A stretch of 64,000 nt of DNA from Bordetella genomosp. 2 (lineage in GTDB: Bacteria > Pseudomonadota > Gammaproteobacteria > Burkholderiales > Burkholderiaceae_B). A program made the position numbers and the translations under genes. Shown here piece by piece: positions 8,588 to 16,795 of the stretch (its first letter is position 1; each line of letters opens with the position of its first letter). The notes below the pieces were generated by a model. The model made no database searches. It had not been told where the DNA came from and saw nothing but the letters and a program-made list of their open reading frames with translations. The stretch spans positions 1-64,000 of the forward strand of contig NZ_NEVT01000004.1 in assembly GCF_002261345.1 (NCBI RefSeq), given 5' to 3'.

Positions 8588-10297
8588 TTACAGCGCAATG
8601 CGGCGGAAATCGGCCAGCAGCTGGCCCAGGTACGCATTGAAGCGCGCGGCGGCGGCGCCGTCGATGACGCGGTGATCGTACGACAGCGACAGCGGCAGGA
8701 TCAGGCGCGGCACGAACTGCTTGCCGTCCCACACCGGCTTGTGGGCCGAGCGCGAGACGCCCAGGATGGCGACCTCGGGGGCATTGATGATGGGCGTGAA
8801 ATGGGTGCCGCCGATGCCGCCCAGCGACGAGATCGAGAAGCAGCCGCCCTGCATCTCGGCCGGCGAGATCTTGCCGTCGCGGGCCTTCTTGGACAGCTCG
8901 CCCATTTCCTTGGCGATATCCAGGATGCCCTTCTTGTCGGCGTCGCGGATCACCGGCACCACCAGCCCATTGGGCGTGTCGGCCGCGAAGCCGATGTGGT
9001 AGTACTGCTTGTAGATCAGCTGGTCGCCATCGAGCGAGGCGTTGAACTCGGGGAACTTCTTCAGCGCCGCCACCACGGCCTTGATCAGGAACGCCAGCAT
9101 GGTGACCTTGATGCCGGCCTTCTCGTTTTCCTTGTTCAGGGTGACGCGCAGCGCCTCCAGGTCGGTGATGTCCGCCTCGTCATTGTTGGTGACGTGGGGA
9201 ATCATGACCCAGTTGCGATGCAGGTTGGCGCCGGATATCTTCTTGATGCGCGACAGCGGCTTGGCCTCGATCGGCCCGAACTTGGTGAAATCGATCTGCG
9301 GCCACGGCAGCAGGCCGAGCGCCGCGCCGTCGGCGCCGCCCGCGGCTGCGGCAGCGGGCGCGGACAGCGCCTGCTTCACATAGGCGCGCACGTCGTCCGC
9401 CGTGATGCGGTCCTTGCGGCCGCTGCCCTTGACCTTGCTCAGGTTGACGCCGAGTTCGCGGGCGAACTTGCGCACCGAGGGCGAGGCGTGCGGCAGCTGG
9501 CCCGGCTTGAGGCCGGGGTCTTCCAGCGCGGCGGTCGGCGACGGCCGGGCGCCGGCGGCTTTGTCGGCTGCCTGCTGCGGCGCCGCGCCGGCGCTGTCAG
9601 GCGCCTGTTGCTGGCCTTGGGTATCCGGCGCCTGCTGCTGGGCGGGCGCCTGGGCTTTTTGCGGCGCGGCCTGCGCGCCGCCCTGGCCTTCCACCACCAC
9701 GATGGCGCTGCCCTTGGACACCTTGTCGCCCACCTTGACCCTGACTTCCTTGACCACGCCGCCGGCCGAGGCCGGGATTTCCATCGAGGCCTTGTCGGAC
9801 TCGACGGTGATCAGGCTCTGCTCGGCCTTGATGGTGTCGCCCACCGCGACCATGACCTCGATGACTTCCACTTCCTTGAAGTCGCCGATGTCCGGCACCG
9901 TCACTTCGGTGACGCCGCCGGCCGGCTCGACATCCGGGGCCTCCTCGGTCTGGCCCTGGGTCTTGGGAGCCGGCGCCGGCTGGTTGTCCGACGCCTGGGC
10001 CTGCTTATTGGGCGCGGTGTCAGACACCCCCTGGGTGTCTGACACCTGGGCTGCGTCGCCGGCCTCGACCTCCAGGATCACCTTGCCTTCCGACACCTTG
10101 TCGCCGACCTTCACCTTCACCGACTTCACCACCCCGCCCGCCGAGGCCGGGATCTCCATCGATGCCTTGTCGGACTCCACCGTGATCAGGCTCTGCTCCG
10201 CCTTGATCGTATCGCCTTCGTTCACCAGCACCTCGATGACTTCCACTTCCTTGAAGTCGCCGATGTCCGGCACCTTGATTTCCACGAGTTTGCTCAT
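8588..10297 (-). CDS. aceF: Pyruvate dehydrogenase E2, dihydrolipoamide acetyltransferase
   Basis: 569 residues. Two lipoyl domains (about 1-80, Lys44; about 128-205, Lys168) are joined by Ala/Pro/Gln linkers. A peripheral subunit-binding domain follows (about 270-305, ASPSVRKFARELGVNLSKVK), then the catalytic core ending with His542 and Asp546 in DHRVIDGAAAARF. It transfers acetyl from lipoyl to CoA and forms the core of the complex. The first linker contains VSDTQGVSDT encoded by two palindromes. It lies 12 bp after aceE and 12 bp before lpdA, giving the order E1-E2-E3. AAGG upstream of the ATG supports the start. Confidence 0.97.
   Translation of the reverse strand: MSKLVEIKVPDIGDFKEVEVIEVLVNEGDTIKAEQSLITVESDKASMEIPASAGGVVKSVKVKVGDKVSEGKVILEVEAGDAAQVSDTQGVSDTAPNKQAQASDNQPAPAPKTQGQTEEAPDVEPAGGVTEVTVPDIGDFKEVEVIEVMVAVGDTIKAEQSLITVESDKASMEIPASAGGVVKEVRVKVGDKVSKGSAIVVVEGQGGAQAAPQKAQAPAQQQAPDTQGQQQAPDSAGAAPQQAADKAAGARPSPTAALEDPGLKPGQLPHASPSVRKFARELGVNLSKVKGSGRKDRITADDVRAYVKQALSAPAAAAAGGADGAALGLLPWPQIDFTKFGPIEAKPLSRIKKISGANLHRNWVMIPHVTNNDEADITDLEALRVTLNKENEKAGIKVTMLAFLIKAVVAALKKFPEFNASLDGDQLIYKQYYHIGFAADTPNGLVVPVIRDADKKGILDIAKEMGELSKKARDGKISPAEMQGGCFSISSLGGIGGTHFTPIINAPEVAILGVSRSAHKPVWDGKQFVPRLILPLSLSYDHRVIDGAAAARFNAYLGQLLADFRRIAL
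10016..10046. repeat. Pair of GGTGTCNGACACC palindromes in the aceF linker
   Basis: Exact copies at 10016-10028 (central A) and 10034-10046 (central T), in opposite orientation and 18 bp apart start to start. They encode the VSDT...VSDT part of the linker after the first lipoyl domain. Confidence 0.85.
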
Positions 10298-10301
10298 GAC
10301 T
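10032..10301 (-). repeat. Lipoyl-domain duplication, aceF copy
   Basis: Partner of 8310-8579. The second lipoyl domain of aceF encodes a similar protein but has clearly diverged DNA. The first domain of aceF and the domain of lpdA are therefore the recently homogenised pair. Confidence 0.9.
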
Positions 10302-10309
10302 GTTTACCT

Positions 10310-13018
10310 TCAGGCGTGGTGCGGGTTGGCTTTTTCGGGGTTGATGCCGTACTTCTTGATGGCCTCGGCCACCTTGGCGGCGGGGATGGTGCCGGCATCG
10401 GCCAGCTCGCGCAGCGCGGCCAGCACGACGAAATGGCGGTCGACCTCGAAGTGCTCGCGCAGCTTGTAGCGGAAGTCGGAACGGCCGAACCCGTCGGTGC
10501 CCAGCACGCGGTACGAACGGCCCTTGGGCACGAACGGTCGGATCTGGTCGGCGAACAGCTTCATGTAGTCGGTCGACGCGATGATCGGGCCCTCGGTCTT
10601 TTCCAGCTGCTGGGTCACGTAGGGCACCAGCGGCTTCTTCTGCTCCGGGTGCAGCAGGTTGTGGCGCTCGGCGTCGAGGCCGTCGCGGCGCAGCTCGGTG
10701 AAGCTGGTGACGCTCCACAGGTCCGAGGCCACGCCCCAGTCGGCTTCCAGCAGTTCCTGGGCGGCCATGACTTCGCGCAGGATGGTGCCGGAGCCCATCA
10801 GCTGCACGCGCTGCTTGCCCTTGCCGTGCGACTTGAGCTTGTACATGCCCTTGATGATGCCTTCCTCGTCGCCCGCGGTCAGGCCGGGCTGCGGGTAGTT
10901 CTCGTTCATCACGGTCAGGTAGTAGTACACGTTCTCCTGGTCTTCCACCATGCGCTTGAGGCCGTGCTGGATGATGACCGCCAGTTCGTGCGCGAAGGTC
11001 GGGTCGTACGACACGCAGTTGGGAATGGTCGAAGCCAGGATGTGGCTGTGGCCGTCCTCGTGCTGCAGGCCCTCGCCGTTGAGCGTGGTGCGCCCGGCGG
11101 TGCCGCCCAGCAGGAAGCCGCGCGCCTGCATGTCGCCGGCCGCCCAGGCCAGGTCGCCGATGCGCTGGAACCCGAACATCGAGTAGTAGATGTAGAACGG
11201 GATCATGATGCGGTTGTTCGTCGAATACGACGTGGCCGCGGCGATCCACGAGCTCATGGCGCCCGCTTCGTTGATGCCCTCCTGCAGCAGCTGGCCGTCG
11301 GCCGCTTCCTTGTAGTACATGACCTGGTCTTTATCGACCGGCACGTACTTCTGCCCTTCGGGCGCGTAGATGCCGATCTGGCGGAACAGGCCTTCCATGC
11401 CGAAGGTGCGCGATTCGTCCGCCAGGATGGGCACCACCCGCGGGCCCAGGTCCTTGTCGCGCAGCACCTGGTTCAGCACCCGCACGAACGCCTGCGTGGT
11501 GGAGATCTCGCGGCCTTCGGAAGTGGGCTCCAGCACGGCCTTGAACGCCTCCAGGGCCGGCGCCTTGAGCTGCTCGTCGGCCTTTTCGCGGCGACGCGGC
11601 AGGTAGCCGCCCAGCGCCTTGCGGCGCTCGTGCAGGTATTTCATTTCGGGCGAGTCGTCGGCCGGCTTGAAATACGGCAGCTTCTCCAGCTGGTCGTCGG
11701 GAATGGGAATGGCGAAGCGGTCGCGGAATTCGCGGATGGCGTCCAGTTCCAGTTTCTTCTGCTGGTGGGTCGGATTCTTGGCCTGGCCCACGTGGCCCAT
11801 GCCGTAGCCCTTGATGGTCTTGGCCAGGATGACGGTGGGCTGGCCCTCGTGCGTGGCGGCCGCCTTGAAGGCCGCGTACACCTTGTGGGGGTCATGGCCG
11901 CCGCGGTTCAGGCGCCAGATGTCTTCGTCGCTCATGCGCGAGACGGCTTCCAGCAGCTTGGGGTGCTTGCCGAAGAAGTGTTCGCGCACGAACTTGCCGT
12001 CGTTGGCCTTGTACGCCTGGTACTCGCCGTCGACGGTCTCTTCCATGATCTTGCGCAGGATGCCTTCCTTGTCGTGCGCCAGCAGCGGGTCCCAGTAGCC
12101 GCCCCAGATCAGCTTGATGACGTTCCAGCCCGAGCCGCGGAAATCGCCCTCGAGTTCCTGGATGATCTTGCCGTTGCCGCGCACCGGGCCGTCCAGGCGC
12201 TGCAGGTTGCAGTTGATGACGAAGATCAGGTTGTCGAGCTTCTCGCGCGCGGCCAGGGCGATGGCGCCGAGCGATTCGGGCTCGTCCATTTCACCGTCGC
12301 CGCAGAATACCCACACCTTGCGCTTGCTGGTGTCGGCCAGGCCGCGGGCGTGCAGGTACTTGAGGAACCGCGCCTGGTAGATGGCCATCAGCGGCCCCAG
12401 GCCCATCGACACCGTGGGGAACTGCCAGAAGTCCGGCATCAGCTTGGGGTGCGGGTACGACGACAGCCCTTTGCCGTCCACTTCCTGGCGGAAATGGTCG
12501 AGCTGCTCGGCGGTCAGGCGCCCTTCCAGGTAGGCGCGGCCGTACATGCCGGGCGAGGTATGGCCCTGGAAGTACACCAGGTCGCCGCCGTGGTCTTCGC
12601 TTTCGGCGTGCCAGAAGTGGTTCTGCCCGCAGCCGATCATGGTGGCCAGCGAGGCGAACGACGCAATGTGGCCGCCCAGGTCGCCGCCGTCGGGCGGGTT
12701 GTGCTTGTTGGCCTTGACCACCATGGCCATCGCGTTCCAGCGCACGTACGAGCGGATGCGCGACTCCAGCTCGAGGTTGCCGGGGTGGGCGGGCTCGAGC
12801 GCCTGCGGTATGGTGTTGACGTACGCCGTATTGGGCGAGAATGGAATATGCGCGCCGGAGCGGCGGGCCTCGTCGATCAGCCGTTCCAGCAGGTAGTGGG
12901 CGCGTTCCGGACCTTCGCGGTCGAGCACGGCGGCCAGGGCTTCGAGCCATTCCTGGGTTTCCAGGGTATCTTCATCATTGGCGGCCGATAGCGCGCGAGC
13001 CTGGGCGTTAGAGGACAT
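10310..13018 (-). CDS. aceE: Pyruvate dehydrogenase E1, homodimeric type
   Basis: 902 residues, the single-chain E1 typical of proteobacteria. The thiamin-diphosphate motif is CGDGEMDEPESLGAI ... NCNLQRLDGPV. Other AceE signatures are GHTSPGMYGRAYLEGRLT and KTIKGYGMGHVGQAKNPTHQ. It decarboxylates pyruvate and reductively acetylates E2. I start at the ATG 13018 (MSSNAQARAL), preceded by AGGAG at 7 bp. A longer frame from 13285 would cover the promoter region and is not conserved. It is the first gene of the aceE-aceF-lpdA operon. Confidence 0.97.
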   Translation of the reverse strand: MSSNAQARALSAANDEDTLETQEWLEALAAVLDREGPERAHYLLERLIDEARRSGAHIPFSPNTAYVNTIPQALEPAHPGNLELESRIRSYVRWNAMAMVVKANKHNPPDGGDLGGHIASFASLATMIGCGQNHFWHAESEDHGGDLVYFQGHTSPGMYGRAYLEGRLTAEQLDHFRQEVDGKGLSSYPHPKLMPDFWQFPTVSMGLGPLMAIYQARFLKYLHARGLADTSKRKVWVFCGDGEMDEPESLGAIALAAREKLDNLIFVINCNLQRLDGPVRGNGKIIQELEGDFRGSGWNVIKLIWGGYWDPLLAHDKEGILRKIMEETVDGEYQAYKANDGKFVREHFFGKHPKLLEAVSRMSDEDIWRLNRGGHDPHKVYAAFKAAATHEGQPTVILAKTIKGYGMGHVGQAKNPTHQQKKLELDAIREFRDRFAIPIPDDQLEKLPYFKPADDSPEMKYLHERRKALGGYLPRRREKADEQLKAPALEAFKAVLEPTSEGREISTTQAFVRVLNQVLRDKDLGPRVVPILADESRTFGMEGLFRQIGIYAPEGQKYVPVDKDQVMYYKEAADGQLLQEGINEAGAMSSWIAAATSYSTNNRIMIPFYIYYSMFGFQRIGDLAWAAGDMQARGFLLGGTAGRTTLNGEGLQHEDGHSHILASTIPNCVSYDPTFAHELAVIIQHGLKRMVEDQENVYYYLTVMNENYPQPGLTAGDEEGIIKGMYKLKSHGKGKQRVQLMGSGTILREVMAAQELLEADWGVASDLWSVTSFTELRRDGLDAERHNLLHPEQKKPLVPYVTQQLEKTEGPIIASTDYMKLFADQIRPFVPKGRSYRVLGTDGFGRSDFRYKLREHFEVDRHFVVLAALRELADAGTIPAAKVAEAIKKYGINPEKANPHHA

Positions 13019-13173
13019 CGTGTGTCTCCTGTGGAGGTTCTGTGCACGCCCGCCCCGGGTCGCGGGATCGGGCAAATGGTTCCGGAACATGCCGGGTTTC
13101 CGCCGTCCGGGCAGCCTGGACGGCGGCCTGGAGCAACGCATCAAACCGGGAGAGTAACCCGTCCCACAGAAAA

Positions 13174-13208
13174 TTTCATGTTGCGGTACGGCATTTCGCA
13201 ATATGAAA
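13174..13208. promoter_or_regulatory. Inverted repeat upstream of aceE
   Basis: TTTCATGTTGCG (13174-13185) and CGCAATATGAAA (13197-13208) are inverted copies matching at 11 of 12 positions, with an 11-bp spacer, in an AT-rich patch about 160 bp upstream of the aceE start. The second arm is also part of a smaller near-palindrome (TTTC-N7-GAAA). It is a candidate operator for the pyruvate dehydrogenase operon or for the divergent sensor-kinase operon. Confidence 0.55.
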
Positions 13209-13320
13209 AATTGACGCCAAGCTGAATGCAGAGGGGCGGCTGGCCGGCCGGGCCGGCCGCCGCGCCGCGCAGCCGGCCGCAACACGCTCTAAAATGCCGG
13301 CTCTATACGGCCCGAACGCA

Positions 13321-15075
13321 ATGTCCAGCCCGCACAAGTCCAATATTCCCACGTCGTTCCACGACCATGCCCGGCAGCGCCGGCGCGGCGTGTACTGGCT
13401 CACGCCCGCGCTGGTGCTGATCCTGTACCTGTGCGTGATGGGCGCCTTCTTCTGGCTGCAGCGCCTGCACGACGACAGCGTCATGTTCGTGACGATCGAC
13501 CAGGAAGTGCGCCAGCAGCGCCTCATCTGGGTGGTGCTGGCGCTGTCGTGCGTGATCATCATCAGCCTGCTGATGCTGTGGCGCTATACGCGCTTCCGCT
13601 CCAGCGCCGAGGCGGCCCTGATCGCCGAGACCCGCTTCCGGCGCGCCATGGAAAACTCCATGTCGACCGGCATGCGGGTGCTCGACATGGAAGGCCGCAT
13701 CGCCTATGTGAACCCGGCGTTCTGCCGCATGATCGGCTGGAACGAGGCCGACCTGATCGGCCGCAGCCCGCCCTTCCCCTACTGGGTGCCGGGCCGCCAC
13801 GAGCAGCACCAGCATACGCTCGACGTGCTGACCTCGGGCAAGACGCCCAGCAGCGGGCTCGAGGTCGAGGCCCAGCGCCGCGACGGCTCGCGCTTCACGG
13901 CGCGCATGTACGTGTCGCCGCTGCTCGACCCCAACGGCACGCAGATCGGCTGGATGACCTCGATGACCGACATCACCGAGCCCAAGCGCATCCGCGAGGC
14001 GCTGACCGCCGCCCATGAGCGCTTCATGACGGTGCTGGAGGGCCTGGACGACGCGATCTCGGTCACGGCCGACACGCACGACGGCCTGGAGCTGCTGTTC
14101 GCCAACCGCACCTACCGGCGCGTGTTCGGGGCGCAGACCGGCGGCCACGACGAGCTGCTGGCCGGGCGGCGCGGCCGCTTCACCGACGAATCGGTGGAAG
14201 TGTTCGCCCCGTCGGTGCAGCGCTGGTTCGAAGTGCACCACCGCATGCTGGCCTGGACCGACGGCCGGCGGGTGCGCATGCAGGTGGCGCGCGACATCAC
14301 CGAACGCCGCAACCACGAGGAAGCCTCGCGCATCCAGCAGGAAAAGATCCAGCTCACCAGCCGCCTGACCACCATGGGCGAGATGGCCTCGTCGCTGGCG
14401 CACGAGCTGAACCAGCCGCTGACGGCCATCGCCAACTACAGCATGGGCGCGGTGGCGCTGGTCAAGGCCGGCCACACCAGCCCCACCATGCTGCTGCCGG
14501 CGCTGGAAAAGGCCGCCTCGCAGGCCGAGCGGGCCGGCAAGATCATCAGCCGCATCCGCGAGTTCGTCAAACGCAGCGAGCCGCGCCGCCAGCGGGTGCC
14601 CATCAGCCGCATCGTCGACAACGCCATCGGCTTCGCCGAGATCGACGCGCGCAAGCGCCGCATCCGCATCGAGCCCTTCGTGCCGTCCAACGCGCCCGAC
14701 GTGCTGGCCGACCCGATCCTGATCGAGCAGGTGCTGCTGAACCTGCTCAAGAACGGCCTGGAGGCCATGGAAAAGAGCGAATCCGACGAACTCAAGGTCG
14801 CCGTGATTCTGCACGAACAGCACATCGAGGTGGCCGTGGTCGACCGCGGCCACGGGCTGGCCGAGCCCGAGCGGCTGTTCGAACCCTTCTTCAGCACCAA
14901 ATCCCAGGGCCTGGGCATGGGGCTGAATATCCGCCGTACCATTATCGAGTCGCATCACGGCCGCCTTTGGGCGGACCCCAACCCCGCCGGCGGGACGATT
15001 TTCCGCTTTACCCTGCCTTGCGCCGTCCCAGAGAAGGGCGCGCAGAATGATCAGCCCGAGGAGTTGCACGCATGA
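13321..15075 (+). CDS. PAS-domain sensor histidine kinase (FixL/DctB-like)
   Basis: 584 residues. Two membrane segments (about 24-46 and 68-88) with only a short loop between them; a first PAS domain (about 100-222, RVLDMEGRIAYVNPAFCRMI); a second PAS-like domain (about 228-330); HisKA with His361 in SSLAHELNQPLTAIANYS; and an HATPase with N box LLNLLKNGLEAM and glycine boxes DRGHGL and GLGMGL. The tiny periplasmic loop suggests sensing in the membrane or through PAS. I choose the ATG at 13321 because the ATG at 13294 overlaps a likely -10 (TAAAAT, 13290-13295). Its stop overlaps the regulator start (ATGA). The signal is unknown. Confidence 0.9.
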   Translation: MSSPHKSNIPTSFHDHARQRRRGVYWLTPALVLILYLCVMGAFFWLQRLHDDSVMFVTIDQEVRQQRLIWVVLALSCVIIISLLMLWRYTRFRSSAEAALIAETRFRRAMENSMSTGMRVLDMEGRIAYVNPAFCRMIGWNEADLIGRSPPFPYWVPGRHEQHQHTLDVLTSGKTPSSGLEVEAQRRDGSRFTARMYVSPLLDPNGTQIGWMTSMTDITEPKRIREALTAAHERFMTVLEGLDDAISVTADTHDGLELLFANRTYRRVFGAQTGGHDELLAGRRGRFTDESVEVFAPSVQRWFEVHHRMLAWTDGRRVRMQVARDITERRNHEEASRIQQEKIQLTSRLTTMGEMASSLAHELNQPLTAIANYSMGAVALVKAGHTSPTMLLPALEKAASQAERAGKIISRIREFVKRSEPRRQRVPISRIVDNAIGFAEIDARKRRIRIEPFVPSNAPDVLADPILIEQVLLNLLKNGLEAMEKSESDELKVAVILHEQHIEVAVVDRGHGLAEPERLFEPFFSTKSQGLGMGLNIRRTIIESHHGRLWADPNPAGGTIFRFTLPCAVPEKGAQNDQPEELHA

Positions 15076-15694
15076 ACACCCCCCCCCAGTCGAGCACGGT
15101 ATTCATTGTCGATGACGACGAAGCGGTACGCGATTCATTGCGCTGGCTGCTGGAAGCGAACGGCTATCGCGTGCGCGCCTACGCCAGCGGCGAGACGTTC
15201 CTCGAAGAATACGATCCGACCCAGGTCGGCGTGCTGATCGCGGACGTGCGCATGCCCGGCATGAGCGGCCTGGAACTGCAGGAACAGATCATCGCCCGCA
15301 ATGCGCCGCTGCCCATCGTGTTCATCACCGGCCACGGCGATGTGCCGATGGCGGTGTCCACCATGAAGAAGGGCGCGGTCGACTTCCTCGAAAAGCCGTT
15401 CAACGAGTCCGACTTGCGCGAGATCGTGGCCCGCATGCTGGAGCAGGCGACCCAGCGCGTCAGCCAGTTCCAGGCCCAGAAGAACCACGAGGCCATGCTG
15501 GCGCGCCTGACCGCGCGCGAGCAGCAGGTACTCGAGCGCATCGTGGCCGGCCGGCTCAACAAGCAGATCGCCGACGACCTGGGCATCAGCATCAAGACCG
15601 TCGAGGCGCATCGCGCCAACATCATGGAAAAACTGGAAGTCACCACGGTCGCCGACCTGATGAAGGTCGCGCTGGCCAAACCCGAGGCACATGC

Positions 15695-15698
<4 letters not shown>
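15072..15698 (+). CDS. FixJ/TtrR-family response regulator
   Basis: 208 residues. Receiver domain with Asp14-Asp16, phospho-acceptor Asp58 ([12 protein letters not shown]), Thr86 (FITGHGD) and Lys108 (FLEKPF); then a LuxR-type HTH (about 145-203, [20 protein letters not shown]). It is the cognate partner of the overlapping kinase and should be a transcription factor. Codons 3-5 fall within a run of nine C (15079-15087) directly after the ATG, so a one-base slip would abolish the protein. Its stop overlaps the folD start (ATGA). Confidence 0.93.
15079..15087. repeat. C9 homopolymer in codons 3-5 of the response regulator
   Basis: Nine consecutive C residues immediately after ATG-AAC-A. Eight or ten C would shift the frame within the first five codons. 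Confidence 0.85.
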
Positions 15699-16579
<881 letters not shown>

Positions 16580-16615
16580 CAACCCGGGCCGCCGGCGCGC
16601 CGGCATGACCGGACA

Positions 16616-16679
16616 GGTGTCTGACACCCCTCGAAGCGCCGCCGGCAGGCAGGCGTTGCCTCCCGGGGTGTCAGACACC
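16616..16679. repeat. Inverted pair of GGTGTCNGACACC palindromes between folD and prlC
   Basis: GGTGTCTGACACC (16616-16628) and GGTGTCAGACACC (16667-16679), extended outward and inward so that AGGTGTCTGACACCCC pairs exactly with GGGGTGTCAGACACCT: a 16-bp stem with a 35-bp loop. In RNA it would form a strong hairpin between folD and prlC. Confidence 0.85.
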
Positions 16680-16795
16680 TTTCACTACTTCCCACCGCAC
16701 CGACCGGCGCCTTCCCGCCGTGCCGCCCGACTTGCTTTCCGGCGCGCCGCCCTTATCTGTTATCAATACAGATTCCCGTTCCCACACCGATCCTC

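Noticed and set aside
10316-12991. An open frame of about 890 codons antisense to aceE, and similar long antisense frames opposite aceF, lpdA, acrB, gspD and the sensor kinase
   Set aside because: Their composition (Arg/Ala/His/Gln-rich, low complexity) and lack of any recognisable motif are what high GC at third codon positions produces opposite real genes.
13294-13320. Sensor kinase starting at the first ATG (13294)
   Set aside because: That ATG overlaps a probable -10 element; the next ATG at 13321 is more plausible.
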